A DNA stretch of 64,000 nt, from the NCBI RefSeq assembly GCF_900609055.1, contig NZ_UXAW01000075.1:20442-84441 (forward strand), read 5' to 3'. Origin of the DNA: Pseudogemmobacter humi (GTDB lineage Bacteria; Pseudomonadota; Alphaproteobacteria; Rhodobacterales; Rhodobacteraceae). Positions 9,430 through 18,292 of the stretch are shown here, one piece after another. Position numbers and translations under genes: made by a program. Below the pieces are notes generated by a model, which was given only the letters and a program-made list of their open reading frames with translations, was not told the origin of the DNA and ran no database searches. Each line of letters begins with the position of its first letter. The stretch's first letter is position 1.

Positions 9430-10290
9430 ATGTCCCTTCCCCGCCCTGACCGATCCGAAAGCGACGCGCTGGTCCATGCGCAGGGCGCCGATTCCGGCAC
9501 GCTCGGGCGGTTGCAGGAGATAATGGCGCGGCTGCGCGACCCGGAGACCGGCTGCCCCTGGGATGTGGAACAGAGCTTCGCCTCGATCGCGCGCTATACG
9601 CTGGAGGAGGCGCATGAGGTCGCCGATGCCATCGAGCGCGAGGCCTGGGACGAGCTGCGCGGCGAGCTGGGCGATCTGCTGTTTCAGGTGGTGTTCCATT
9701 CCCGCATCGCCGAAGAGGCCGGGCTGTTCAGCCTTTCCGATGTGACACGGGCGATCAGCGACAAGATGGTGGCCCGCCATCCGCATGTGTTCGGGGCCGA
9801 GAGCCGGGACAAGACGGCCGAGCAGCAGACCCGCGACTGGGAGGCGATCAAGGCGCAGGAGCGCGGACCGGCGCGGGTGCTCGACGGCGTGGCCATGGCG
9901 CTGCCGGGGCTCACCCGCGCGGTGAAGCTGCAAAACCGCGCGGCGCGGGTCGGGTTCGACTGGCCGCATGCGGGCGAAGTGGTGGCGAAGATCGCCGAAG
10001 AGGCGGCGGAGCTGGTCGAGGCGCGCGACAGCCTGACTGATGCCGAAGTGGCCGAGGAAATGGGTGATCTGTTGTTCGTCATGGCCAATCTGGCGCGGCA
10101 TCTGAAAGTGGATCCCGAGGCGGCCCTGCGCGCGGCCAACGCCAAATTCACCCGCCGCTTCAACCGGATCGAGGACTGGCTGGCCGAGGACGGGCGCAGC
10201 CCGGCGCAGTCGGACCTCGCGGAAATGGACGCGCTCTGGGATCGCGCCAAGGCCGAGGAAAAGACGGGGGAAAAGGCGGCGAAGCGCTAG
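9430..10290 (+). CDS. mazG: Nucleoside triphosphate pyrophosphohydrolase MazG
   Basis: Hydrolyses NTPs to NMP and pyrophosphate, a house-cleaning or stress-response role. 286 residues with two tandem MazG domains. The first contains CPWDVEQSFASIARYTLEEA with the EExxE/ExxD metal motif and GELGDLLFQVVFH; the second contains KIAEEAAELVEARD and EEMGDLLFVMANLARHL. AGGACC-type ribosome-binding site just before ATG. The gene is convergent with the kinase at 10345 across a double palindrome. Confidence 0.94.
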   Translation: MSLPRPDRSESDALVHAQGADSGTLGRLQEIMARLRDPETGCPWDVEQSFASIARYTLEEAHEVADAIEREAWDELRGELGDLLFQVVFHSRIAEEAGLFSLSDVTRAISDKMVARHPHVFGAESRDKTAEQQTRDWEAIKAQERGPARVLDGVAMALPGLTRAVKLQNRAARVGFDWPHAGEVVAKIAEEAAELVEARDSLTDAEVAEEMGDLLFVMANLARHLKVDPEAALRAANAKFTRRFNRIEDWLAEDGRSPAQSDLAEMDALWDRAKAEEKTGEKAAKR

Positions 10291-10296
10291 CCAGCC

Positions 10297-10343
10297 GCAA
10301 ATTTCTTCGAAGAAATTTGCCAAAAATTTTCGAAAATTTTTGG
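10297..10343. repeat. Double palindrome, array A
   Basis: Two abutting perfect palindromes, 10297-10320 (core TTTCTTCGAAGAAA) and 10320-10343 (core ATTTTCGAAAAT), sharing one base and filling the space between two convergent genes. Each could fold into a long AT-rich hairpin in RNA from either strand, so a bidirectional terminator is likely. Related arrays occur at 24512-24557 and 57869-57935. Confidence 0.75.
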
Positions 10344-10344
10344 T

Positions 10345-11382
10345 TCACCGCTCCGGCAGGATCACCGAAAAGACCGAGCCCTCGCCCTTGCGGCTGTCGA
10401 TCTTCAGCCAGCCGCGATGGCGGTTGACGATATGTTTGACGATGGCCAGCCCCAGCCCGGTGCCGCCTTCGGCGCGCGAGCGGTGGCTGTCGACCCGGTA
10501 GAAGCGTTCGGTCAGCCGCGGCAGATGAACCGGGTCGATCCCCTCGCCCCGGTCCGCCACGTCGATGCGCAGCGCGGGCCCGCGCGAGGTGCTCTCCCGG
10601 CGCAGGGAAACGGTTACATCCTTGCCGCGCGCGCCGTATTTCACCGCGTTTTCCATCAGGTTGAGGAACACCTGGGTCAACTGATCGGCATCCCCGGGCA
10701 CCGCCATGCCCGGCGTCATCCCCCGGATCTCGATCCGGCTGCCATGCTCTTCGGCAAGGCCGCGCACCGTCGCCGCAGCACTTGCGATGACCTGGGCCAG
10801 ATCCACCCTGCCGCGCGGGCGCATGCGCTCCTCGGCCTCGACCCGGCTCAGTTGCAACAGATCGAGCACCAGCCGGTTCATCCGCCCCGCCTCGCGCTCC
10901 ATGATCGCAAGGAACCGCTGCCGCGCGGCGGCGTCGTCCTTCGCCGCGGTTTGCAGCGTCTCGATGAAGCCCATCAGCGCGGTCAGCGGGGTGCGCAGCT
11001 CGTGGCTGACATTGGCGACGAATTCGCGGCGGATCGCCTCGTTCTGCGCTTCGGCGCTGATGTCGCGCATCACGCAGACCGCCGCCCCGGGGCCGAGCGC
11101 GGGCAAGGGCGAGAGGCTCACACGATACTGCGCCTCGTCCGACATGCGCAAAAGGAATTCGCGCGGCTCATGGTCCTCGCGCAGCGCCGCCACCGCATCG
11201 AGCAGGTCGGGCGCCCGCAGCGCCAGCGCCAGCTTGCGCCCCTGCGCCCCCGGCCCCAGCAGATGCAGGGCCGGCGCATTGACCGCGGCGATGGATTCGC
11301 TTTCGTCGAGCAGAAAGGCCGGCAGCGGAATCCCCGCGAGGATCTGATCCGCAAGCCCGCCGATATCCCCGGGCGGTGCCAT
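10345..11382 (-). CDS. PhoR-like sensor histidine kinase (no partner regulator nearby)
   Basis: 345 residues. A PAS-like N-terminal region (about 8-110, DQILAGIPLPAFLLDESE) leads to a HisKA domain with phospho-acceptor H127 in FVANVSHELRTPL. A HATPase follows with an N-box (NLMENAVKYG), ADRGEGI and GGTGLGLAIVKHIV. No transmembrane helix is visible, as in some PhoR-like kinases of this group. It is the last gene of yicC-gmk-gCA-kinase and overlaps the upstream gene by 1 nt (TGATG). No pst genes or response regulator accompany it here, so the PhoR assignment rests on domain layout only. Confidence 0.8.
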   Translation of the reverse strand: MAPPGDIGGLADQILAGIPLPAFLLDESESIAAVNAPALHLLGPGAQGRKLALALRAPDLLDAVAALREDHEPREFLLRMSDEAQYRVSLSPLPALGPGAAVCVMRDISAEAQNEAIRREFVANVSHELRTPLTALMGFIETLQTAAKDDAAARQRFLAIMEREAGRMNRLVLDLLQLSRVEAEERMRPRGRVDLAQVIASAAATVRGLAEEHGSRIEIRGMTPGMAVPGDADQLTQVFLNLMENAVKYGARGKDVTVSLRRESTSRGPALRIDVADRGEGIDPVHLPRLTERFYRVDSHRSRAEGGTGLGLAIVKHIVNRHRGWLKIDSRKGEGSVFSVILPER

Positions 11383-11900
11383 CAGACCGGCTTCAGCCCG
11401 GCCCGGAAGCGGCGCGCATTGGCCATATAACCCTCGGCCGATTTCAGAAGCCGCGCCTGCGCCGCCTCGTCCAGCTGGCGCACCACCTTGCCCGGGCTGC
11501 CCATCACCAGACTGCCGTCGGGGATCTCTTTCCCCTCGGTGATCAGCGCGCAGGCGCCGATCAGACAGCCCTTGCCGATCTTCGCCCCGTTCAGCACCGT
11601 GGCGCCCATGCCGATCAGGCTGCCCTCGCCGATGGTGCAGCCGTGCAGCATCGCCTTGTGGCCGATGGTGCAGTTGGCGCCGATGGTCAGCGGAAAGCCC
11701 ATATCGGTGTGCAGCACCGAATTTTCCTGGATGTTGGTGCCCGCGCCGATGTCGATCAGCTCGTTGTCACCGCGCAAGACCGCGCCGAACCAGACCCCCG
11801 CCCCCGCGCCCAGCCGGACCTTGCCGATCAGTTGCGCGCTTTCGGCCACCCAGGCCTCAGGGTCGATCTCGGGGGCGATACCGTCAAGCTGCCAGATCAT
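11382..11900 (-). CDS. Gamma-carbonic anhydrase-family hexapeptide protein
   Basis: 172 residues from ATG 11900, which overlaps the gmk stop (ATGA); the longer open frame upstream lies inside gmk. Left-handed beta-helix hexapeptide repeats run from about residue 15 to 140 ([48 protein letters not shown]). Histidines placed as in gamma-class carbonic anhydrases ([15 protein letters not shown]) suggest a bound metal. Many members of this family (YrdA/PaaY type) lack measured carbonic anhydrase activity, so the role is uncertain. Confidence 0.85.
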   Translation of the reverse strand: MIWQLDGIAPEIDPEAWVAESAQLIGKVRLGAGAGVWFGAVLRGDNELIDIGAGTNIQENSVLHTDMGFPLTIGANCTIGHKAMLHGCTIGEGSLIGMGATVLNGAKIGKGCLIGACALITEGKEIPDGSLVMGSPGKVVRQLDEAAQARLLKSAEGYMANARRFRAGLKPV

Positions 11901-12532
11901 CTTTCCTCGAACTCCCGGTTCAGCGCGCGCACGAAATCGCTCAGATCGGGCTGGCGCTCGCGTTTCAGTCTTTCCGCCACGACGATGGCTTGCAGTCTTG
12001 CGAAACATGCGTCCTGGTCGTCGTTGATCAGCACGTAATCATATTCCGCCCAATGGCTGATCTCATCCCGGCTTTTCGCCATCCGGCCCGCGATCACATC
12101 CTCGCTGTCCTGGCCGCGGGCGCGCAGTCGGCGGTCGAGTTCCAGGATCGAGGGCGGCAGGATGAAGACCGAGACCGCATCGCGGCCCAGAGCGGAATTG
12201 CGGATCTGCTGGCCGCCCTGCCAGTCGACATCGAAAAGCGTGTCGCGGCCCCCGGCCATCGCCTCTTCCACCGGGGCGCGCGGGCTGCCGTAGTGATTGC
12301 CGAACACCTCGGCATGTTCCAGCATCCCGCCCTGATCGACCAGCGCGCGAAAGCCCGCATGGTCGTGGAACCAGTAATGCACCCCGTGTTCCTCGCCCTC
12401 GCGCGGCTTGCGGGTGGTGGCGGACACCGAGAATTTCAGCGTCGGATCCCACTCCATCAGGCGTTTCGCCATGGTGGATTTCCCCGCGCCCGAGGGCGAG
12501 GAAAGGATGAGAAGAAGTCCGCGCCGTGCCAT
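11897..12532 (-). CDS. gmk: Guanylate kinase
   Basis: Phosphorylates GMP to GDP with ATP. 211 residues from ATG 12532 ([10 protein letters not shown]), placing the P-loop [10 protein letters not shown] at residues 11-20, as in the family. GMP-binding features [17 protein letters not shown] follow. A GTG at 12562 overlapping the yicC stop (GTGA) is an alternative start that would add 10 residues. Overlaps the downstream carbonic-anhydrase-like gene by 4 nt. Confidence 0.95.
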   Translation of the reverse strand: MARRGLLLILSSPSGAGKSTMAKRLMEWDPTLKFSVSATTRKPREGEEHGVHYWFHDHAGFRALVDQGGMLEHAEVFGNHYGSPRAPVEEAMAGGRDTLFDVDWQGGQQIRNSALGRDAVSVFILPPSILELDRRLRARGQDSEDVIAGRMAKSRDEISHWAEYDYVLINDDQDACFARLQAIVVAERLKRERQPDLSDFVRALNREFEER

Positions 12533-12558
12533 ATCGCCCCCCGGGAATCGCGCCGCCG

Positions 12559-13452
12559 TCACTCGACGTTCTGCACCTGCTCGCGCATCTGGTCGATCAC
12601 GGTTTTGAGGTCAAGCCCGATGCGGGTCAACTCGCGATCCTGGGATTTCGACAGCAAGGTATTGGCCTCGCGCAGGAATTCCTGCATCAGGAAGTCGAAT
12701 TTGCGCCCCACCGGCGCAGGATCGGCCAAAAGCCCGCGCGCCGCCGCGATATGGGCGCCAAGCCGGTCGAGTTCCTCGGTCACATCGGCCTTCACGGCCA
12801 GCAGCGCCAGTTCCTGGGCGACGCGGGCCTCGTCGATGGCCTCCGCATTGACCGACAGCCGCGCCAGCGCCTCGCGCATCGCCTCGATCGCGCGCGGGCG
12901 TCGGGCCTCTGCCGCCGCCCCCGCGGCCGCGACCAGCCGGGTGATGCTTTCGACCTGGGCGCCGATCACCCCTTGCAGCGCCTGCCCCTCGGCCGCGCGC
13001 ATAGCGTGGAACCCGGCGATCAGCGCCGGCAGATCGGCCAGCAGCGCGCCGCGCAGGCCGGAGGTGTCCTCGTCCCCCACATTGCTTTCCATCACCCCGC
13101 GCATCGAGAGCACATCGGCCCCCGTCGGCTGCGCCAGCGTCACCCCCGCCGCCATCGCCGCCTGTTCCACGCGCGCCAGCGCCGCCAGCGCGGCATCGAG
13201 CGCGGGCAGGCTGATACGGGGCTGCGAAGCCGCGCCCTCCTCGCGTGAGACCCGGAGCGTCAGGCTGACATTCCCGCGCCCGAGCGCCTTTTGCAGCTCG
13301 GCGCGCAAGGCGATCTCCAGCCCGTCGATCCAGTCGGGCACCCGCAGCCGCAGATCCAGCCCCTTGCCGTTGACCGAGCGGATATCCCAGGTCCAGGCGT
13401 AACCCAGAGCCGCGCCGCGCCCCGCGGCGAATCCCGTCATCGAAATCGTCAC
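12559..13452 (-). CDS. yicC: YicC-family endoribonuclease/stress protein
   Basis: YicC-family protein (YicC_N plus DUF1732); E. coli YicC is described as an RNA-degrading enzyme. 297 residues from GTG 13452, preceded by AGGAG with 8-nt spacing; the alternative ATG at 13440 gives [10 protein letters not shown], the conserved family N-terminus. Conserved segments: [17 protein letters not shown] and, at the C-terminus, [20 protein letters not shown] followed by [16 protein letters not shown]. The yicC-gmk neighbourhood is common in bacteria. Confidence 0.92.
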   Translation of the reverse strand: MTISMTGFAAGRGAALGYAWTWDIRSVNGKGLDLRLRVPDWIDGLEIALRAELQKALGRGNVSLTLRVSREEGAASQPRISLPALDAALAALARVEQAAMAAGVTLAQPTGADVLSMRGVMESNVGDEDTSGLRGALLADLPALIAGFHAMRAAEGQALQGVIGAQVESITRLVAAAGAAAEARRPRAIEAMREALARLSVNAEAIDEARVAQELALLAVKADVTEELDRLGAHIAAARGLLADPAPVGRKFDFLMQEFLREANTLLSKSQDRELTRIGLDLKTVIDQMREQVQNVE

Positions 13453-13622
13453 ACCGAATACTCCTGCCCCGAAACCCGCGCCCTTCCGGCACCCGAGTTC
13501 CCTATACTTTCCGCCCCCGCGCAAGGGCAGATCCCACGGATCTTTACCATTTCTTAAGATTTCCGCCCATCGCCCCCGAATTTCCCCTATAGTCAAAGGA
13601 ACAGTAAGCCCCCGGAGGAAAC

Positions 13623-14234
13623 ATGCCGTTCAGAGCGGAAGAGGCCAATCCCGCCGCCCCGCCCCGGTTCCAGAGCCTGCAACGCCTCCGCGCCTATTGG
13701 GAGGCGCTGACAGATGAATGCGGCGGCCCGCCCGAGGCATCGAGGCTGGATCCGCGCGGCCTCGCCCCGGCTTTGTCCGAGGTGTTCCTTGGCGAAAGGA
13801 TAGGCCGGGGGCTCGTGCGGCTGCGCATCGCGGGACAGAGCGTTTCGGCGCTCGCGGGGCTGGACATGCAGGGCCTGCCGCTGTCCTCGCTGTTTCTGCC
13901 CGCCGCGCGGCCGGCGCTGGCCGATACAATCGAGCGCGTCTTCACCCATACGGCGGCGGTCGAGATGCAGCTTCAGGCCGAGACCGGCATCGGCCGCCCG
14001 CCGCTGGAAGCGCGTCTGCTGCTGCTGCCGCTCGCGGCCCCCGCTTACGGCCCCGCCGCCGTCCTGGGCTGTCTGTCCAGCCATGGCGCTCCGGGCCGGG
14101 CACCGCGCCGCTTCACCGTGATCCGGGTGAGCGAGGAACGCCAGGCCCCGCCGCCCGAAACCGCGCCCGAAGCCCCGACCGGGGCGGGGCTGCCCGCGCG
14201 GCACGGGCTGCGGCTGGTGCATTCCACCGGCTGA
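13623..14234 (+). CDS. PAS_5-type PAS domain protein
   Basis: 203 residues, cytoplasmic. The first ~150 residues resemble the alphaproteobacterial PAS_5 family: LQRLRAYWEALTDECGGPPEASRLDP, then SEVFLGERIGRGLVRLRIAG and GLDMQGLPLSSLFLP. The tail (about 165-203) is Pro/Ala-rich. Function unknown. CCGGAGGA upstream of ATG is a good ribosome-binding site. It stands alone on the plus strand and is followed by a bidirectional hairpin. Confidence 0.75.
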   Translation: MPFRAEEANPAAPPRFQSLQRLRAYWEALTDECGGPPEASRLDPRGLAPALSEVFLGERIGRGLVRLRIAGQSVSALAGLDMQGLPLSSLFLPAARPALADTIERVFTHTAAVEMQLQAETGIGRPPLEARLLLLPLAAPAYGPAAVLGCLSSHGAPGRAPRRFTVIRVSEERQAPPPETAPEAPTGAGLPARHGLRLVHSTG

Positions 14235-14242
14235 GCAAACGA

Positions 14243-14269
14243 AAAGGCCCGCCGGATCGGCGGGCCTTT
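14243..14269. terminator. Bidirectional hairpin terminator
   Basis: 12-bp perfect arms (AAAGGCCCGCCG and complement) with a 3-nt loop between the convergent PAS protein and DAHP synthase genes. A/T-rich ends on both sides allow termination in both directions. Confidence 0.8.
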
Positions 14270-14291
14270 CGCTTGTGGGATCGCCCGGGCC

Positions 14292-15662
14292 TTACAGCGC
14301 CACGCGCCGCGCCTCGTCGCGCTGGCGGGTCAGCTCCTCGGCCACGAGGAAGGCAAGCTCCAGCGACTGCGAGGCATTGAGCCGCGGGTCGCAGGCGGTA
14401 TGGTAGCGGTCGGCCAGATTCTCGTCGGAAACCGCGCGCAGACCGCCGGTGCATTCGGTCACATCCTGGCCGGTCATCTCGAAATGCACGCCGCCGGGGA
14501 TGGTGCCCTCGGCCTTGTGGATCTGGAAGAACTCGCGCACCTCGCGCAGCACCGAATCGAAGGGCCGGGTCTTGTAGCCCGAGGCCGCCTTGATCGTGTT
14601 GCCGTGCATCGGATCGCAGGACCAGACCACATTGGCGCCCTCTTCCTGCACCGCTTTGATCAGCCGCGGCAGGTTCTCGCCCACCTTGCCGGCGCCGAAA
14701 CGCGCGATCAGCGTCAGGCGGCCCGGCTCGTTCTCCGGGTTCAGCTTCGCCATCAGCACCTTCAGATCCTGCGCCGTGGTCGAGGGGCCGCATTTCAGCC
14801 CGATCGGATTCAGCACACCGCGGCAGAATTCGACATGGGCGCCGTCGGGCTGGCGGGTGCGGTCGCCGATCCAGATCATATGGCCCGACCCCGCCACCGG
14901 CTGGCCGGTGATGGAATCGACCCGGCAGAGCGCCTCTTCATATTCCAGCAGCAGCGCCTCGTGGCTGGTGTAGAACTCCACCACCGCCAGTTCCGGCGCG
15001 GTGAGCGAGGTCACCCCGGCCGCATTCATGAAATCCAGCGCGTCCGAGATCCGGTTCGCCATCTCGCGGTAGCGCTCGGCCTTGTCATGTTCGGCAAAGC
15101 CCAAAGTCCAGGAATGCACCCGGTGGATATCGGCGAAGCCGCCGGTCGAGAAGGCGCGCAGCAGGTTCAGCGAGGCCGCGGCCTGGGTATAGGCTTGCAG
15201 CATCCGGTTCGGATCGGGGATCCGCGCCGCATGGGTGGCCTCGAACCCGTTGATGATGTCGCCGCGGTAGCTGGGATATTCCACCCCCCCGATCATCTCG
15301 GTCGGGGCCGAGCGCGGCTTGGCGAACTGCCCCGCCATCCGGCCGACCTTGATCACCGGCACCTTGGCGCCATAGGTCAGCACCACCGCCATCTGCAACA
15401 TCACCCGGAAGGTGTCGCGAATATTGTCGGCGGAGAATTCCGCGAAGCTCTCGGCGCAGTCGCCGCCCTGAAGGAGGAACGCCTTGCCCTCGCCCGCCAG
15501 CGCCAGCTGTTTCTTCAGCCGCCGCGCCTCGCCCGCGAAGACCAGCGGCGGATATTGGCCAAGCTGCGCCTCGACCGCATTCAGCGCGGCCGCATCGGGA
15601 TAATCGGGCATCTGAACCCGCGGCAGGGCCCGCCAGTCCGATTTCTTCCAGCCCTTTGTCAT
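14292..15662 (-). CDS. 3-deoxy-7-phosphoheptulonate synthase, class II
   Basis: First enzyme of the shikimate pathway; condenses phosphoenolpyruvate with erythrose 4-phosphate. 456 residues, the length of class II (plant-type) enzymes. Conserved segments: [12 protein letters not shown] near 85, [48 protein letters not shown] with substrate-binding residues, CGPSTT, and CDPMHGNT. Signals for feedback regulation are not evident. Divergent from the GlxA-type regulator at 15853. Confidence 0.95.
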   Translation of the reverse strand: MTKGWKKSDWRALPRVQMPDYPDAAALNAVEAQLGQYPPLVFAGEARRLKKQLALAGEGKAFLLQGGDCAESFAEFSADNIRDTFRVMLQMAVVLTYGAKVPVIKVGRMAGQFAKPRSAPTEMIGGVEYPSYRGDIINGFEATHAARIPDPNRMLQAYTQAAASLNLLRAFSTGGFADIHRVHSWTLGFAEHDKAERYREMANRISDALDFMNAAGVTSLTAPELAVVEFYTSHEALLLEYEEALCRVDSITGQPVAGSGHMIWIGDRTRQPDGAHVEFCRGVLNPIGLKCGPSTTAQDLKVLMAKLNPENEPGRLTLIARFGAGKVGENLPRLIKAVQEEGANVVWSCDPMHGNTIKAASGYKTRPFDSVLREVREFFQIHKAEGTIPGGVHFEMTGQDVTECTGGLRAVSDENLADRYHTACDPRLNASQSLELAFLVAEELTRQRDEARRVAL

Positions 15663-15852
15663 GGCGCGCGTCTCCGAATGGTTGGTCTCACCGCTTTCTC
15701 GCGCTTCAGCCTATACGCCCGACCGCCCGCCGATGCAAAGCCCCGATGGAACCCCGCCGCAACAGCAGACACGACAGCAGCCGCGCCGGGGGCCGCGCGC
15801 CCCCTTGCGCAGGGCTGGAATTTCCGCTTCCATTGCGATTAAACGACATGAA

Positions 15853-16908
15853 ATGGTCGCTTCCACAAAAGGTCCGCACCCTATGCCCAGCCCCATGCGC
15901 AAGGCGTCTCAAACCATTGGCGAGACCGGGCCGCGCCGCTTCGTGTTCCTGCTGCTGGACCGTTTCACGCTGCTCGCCTTCGCCTCGGCGATCGAGCCTT
16001 TGCGCATCGCCAACCGCGTCGCCGGGCGCGAGATCTATTCCTGGGTGCTGGCGGGCGAAGGCGGCGAGACCGCGACCTGCTCGAACGGCACCGCCTTCCG
16101 GCTGGACATCGGGCTTGAAGAGATCAGCCGCGACGACGTGCTGCTGATCTGCGGCGGCATCGACGTGCAGCGCGCCACCACCAAGGCGGTGGTCAGCTGG
16201 CTGCGGCGCGAGGCGCGGCGCGGGGTGACGATGGGCGGGCTCTGCACCGGCGCCTATGCCATGGCGCGGGCGGGGCTGCTCGACGGCAAGCGCGCCACCA
16301 TCCACTGGGAGAACCAGGACGGCTTCCTCGAAGAGTTCGAGGAGGTGCGGCTGACGAAATCGGTCTTCGTGATGGACGGCAGCCGCTGGAGCACGGCGGG
16401 CGGCACCTCTTCCCTCGATCTGATGCTGAAGGTGATCGCCGCCGATCACGGCGAGACGCTCGCGAATACCGTGGCCGATCAGCTGATCTACAACGCGATC
16501 CGCACCGACCAGGACACGCAGCGCCTGTCGATCCCCACCCGGATCGGCGTGCGCCACCCCAAGCTGAGCCAGGTCATCCAGATGATGGAAGGCAATATCG
16601 AGGATCCGCTCTCGCCCGCCGATCTGGCCGACAAGGTCGGCATGTCCACCCGCCAGCTGGAGCGGCTGTTCCGCCGCTACCTCAACCGCTCGCCCAAACG
16701 CTATTATATGGAATTGCGGCTGCAAAAGGCGCGCAACCTGCTGATGCAGACCGATATGTCGGTGATCAACGTGGCGCTGGCCTGCGGCTTCGCCTCGCCC
16801 TCGCATTTCTCGAAATGCTACCGGGCGCATTACTCGACCACCCCCTACCGCGAGCGCGGCACCCAAAGCGGCCCGCCCGGCGCCCCCCCGGTGCGCCTGT
16901 CGATCTGA
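15853..16908 (+). CDS. GlxA-family AraC-type transcriptional regulator
   Basis: A DJ-1/PfpI-like ligand domain (about 30-190, GLCTGAYAMARAGLLDG) is joined to a C-terminal AraC helix-turn-helix pair (about 235-330, PADLADKVGMSTRQLERLF and VINVALACGFASPSHFSKCYR). The layout is that of GbdR-like regulators of glycine betaine/choline catabolism, but no such genes are adjacent, so the target is open. The start is uncertain: ATG 15853 gives 351 residues, ATGs at 15883 and 15895 are plausible, and none has a strong ribosome-binding site. The ~190 bp between this gene and the divergent DAHP synthase presumably holds both promoters. Confidence 0.85.
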   Translation: MVASTKGPHPMPSPMRKASQTIGETGPRRFVFLLLDRFTLLAFASAIEPLRIANRVAGREIYSWVLAGEGGETATCSNGTAFRLDIGLEEISRDDVLLICGGIDVQRATTKAVVSWLRREARRGVTMGGLCTGAYAMARAGLLDGKRATIHWENQDGFLEEFEEVRLTKSVFVMDGSRWSTAGGTSSLDLMLKVIAADHGETLANTVADQLIYNAIRTDQDTQRLSIPTRIGVRHPKLSQVIQMMEGNIEDPLSPADLADKVGMSTRQLERLFRRYLNRSPKRYYMELRLQKARNLLMQTDMSVINVALACGFASPSHFSKCYRAHYSTTPYRERGTQSGPPGAPPVRLSI

Positions 16909-16924
16909 GGGTCACCCCCTCAGG

Positions 16925-16950
16925 CTCATTTTCTGTCTCTAAATATCCCC
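16925..16950 (-). repeat. Extragenic repeat motif copy 2
   Basis: On the minus strand it reads GGGGATATTTAGAGACAGAA then AATGAG. It lies in the gap between the convergent regulator and sugar dehydrogenase genes and is closely similar to the copy at 51918-51950. Confidence 0.5.
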
Positions 16951-17000
16951 GCGCGGCGCGCAAGCCCCGCCCGCGGGGCTCATCTGTTTCCCGCCAGCCG

Positions 17001-18116
17001 TCACTCGACCGGGGCCATCCGGTAGAGCGCGCCGCGCTCCTCCGACAGGAACCAGATCGCGCCGTCCGGCCCCTCGCGGATGTCGCGCACCCGCAGCGTC
17101 TCGTCCGAGGCGATGCGCTCCTCGGCCCAGCCGGTCGCTGCCGCCGCATCCGGGTCCAGCCGCGAGATGAAATCCGATTTCAGCGAGCCGGTGAAGACAT
17201 CGCCCCGCCACCCGGGCACCAGGGCGCCGGAATAGACCATCAGCCCCGAAGGCGCGATCGAGGGATCCCAGTAATGCAGCGGCTGCTCCATACCTTCCGC
17301 ATGGGTGCCGGTGCCGATCCGGCGGCCGTTGTAATTCACCCCGTAAGAGATCACCGGCCAGCCGTAGTTCAGGCCCTCGGCCGCCAGATTGATCTCATCG
17401 CCGCCCTTCGCGCCATGTTCGACGATCAGAAGCCCGCCATCGGGCATCATCAGCGCCGCGCCCTGGATGTTGCGGTGGCCGATGGACCAGACGCCTGCGC
17501 GCCAGCCCTCGCGCACCGTCGCGGGGCTGCCGTCGGGGTTCAGATGCACGACCGAGCCGACCGACAGCGCGGGATCCTGCGCCTCCTGCCCGCCCGGGCC
17601 GGTGCCGCGGTCGCCGAGCGTGACAAACACGCTGCCATCCGCGGCCCCGACCAGGCGCGCGCCGAAATGGCGGCTCGCGGGCAGGCTCTCGCCGGTGAAC
17701 AGGGTCTCGAACCCCTCAAGGGCCAGGAAATCCTCGGAAAGCCGCCCCCGCCCGGCCATGCTGGCCAGCCCCTCTCCGCTGCGGCCCGCCCAGGTCAGCC
17801 AGATCTCGCGGCTTTGCGCGAAATCCGCGGCCACCATCACGTCCAGAAGCCCGCCCTGGCCCAGAGCCGCCACCTCGGGCAGGCCCGCGATCTCCTGCGC
17901 CGCGCCCTCGTTCAGGCGCAGAAGCCGCCCGCCGCGTTCGGTGATCAGCAGGCTGCCGTCGGGCAGGAAGGCCAGCGCCCAGGGGGTGTCCAGCCCGTCG
18001 GCGATGCGGCGGATCTCCATCTCCCCCGCCGAGGTCGCCACCACCGTATCGGCCCGCGCCACCCCCGGCAGGCTGAGCATCACGGCGGCGAAAACGGCGG
18101 GGACAAGGCGGGACAT
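17001..18116 (-). CDS. Secreted PQQ-dependent sugar dehydrogenase family protein
   Basis: 371 residues from ATG 18116, which opens with a signal peptide (MSRLVPAVFAAVMLSLPGVARA); the upstream open frame is not protein-like. The mature protein is a six-bladed propeller of the glucose/sorbosone dehydrogenase (GSDH) type: GLDTPWALAFLPDGSLLITE, FAQSREIWLTW, HLNPDGSP, GHRNIQGAALMM with the catalytic-type histidine, GGDEINLAAEGLNYGWP and IAPSGLMVYSG. It resembles soluble aldose sugar dehydrogenases (YliI) that oxidise sugars in the periplasm with PQQ. No PQQ synthesis genes are in the window. Confidence 0.85.
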   Translation of the reverse strand: MSRLVPAVFAAVMLSLPGVARADTVVATSAGEMEIRRIADGLDTPWALAFLPDGSLLITERGGRLLRLNEGAAQEIAGLPEVAALGQGGLLDVMVAADFAQSREIWLTWAGRSGEGLASMAGRGRLSEDFLALEGFETLFTGESLPASRHFGARLVGAADGSVFVTLGDRGTGPGGQEAQDPALSVGSVVHLNPDGSPATVREGWRAGVWSIGHRNIQGAALMMPDGGLLIVEHGAKGGDEINLAAEGLNYGWPVISYGVNYNGRRIGTGTHAEGMEQPLHYWDPSIAPSGLMVYSGALVPGWRGDVFTGSLKSDFISRLDPDAAAATGWAEERIASDETLRVRDIREGPDGAIWFLSEERGALYRMAPVE

Positions 18117-18292
18117 GCGGGGCTCCGGTCTGATACGGTTACCCTTCCGACATAGGAGACGCCCGCGCCCCCCGCCAGGCAAGGCTGCGGCAATCCGGCA
18201 GGAAATCGCCGTAACGGCAGGTTTTATCCGTGCTTTTCTTTTGATCACGTCGTCGCTAGTTTGATCCTCAGGATCTCGATCCAACCAGGGAG

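Noticed and set aside
8197..10323. 708-residue minus-strand frame extending the M20 gene through mazG
   Set aside because: Only the part from 9357 downward has M20 homology and a ribosome-binding site; the rest is antisense to mazG.
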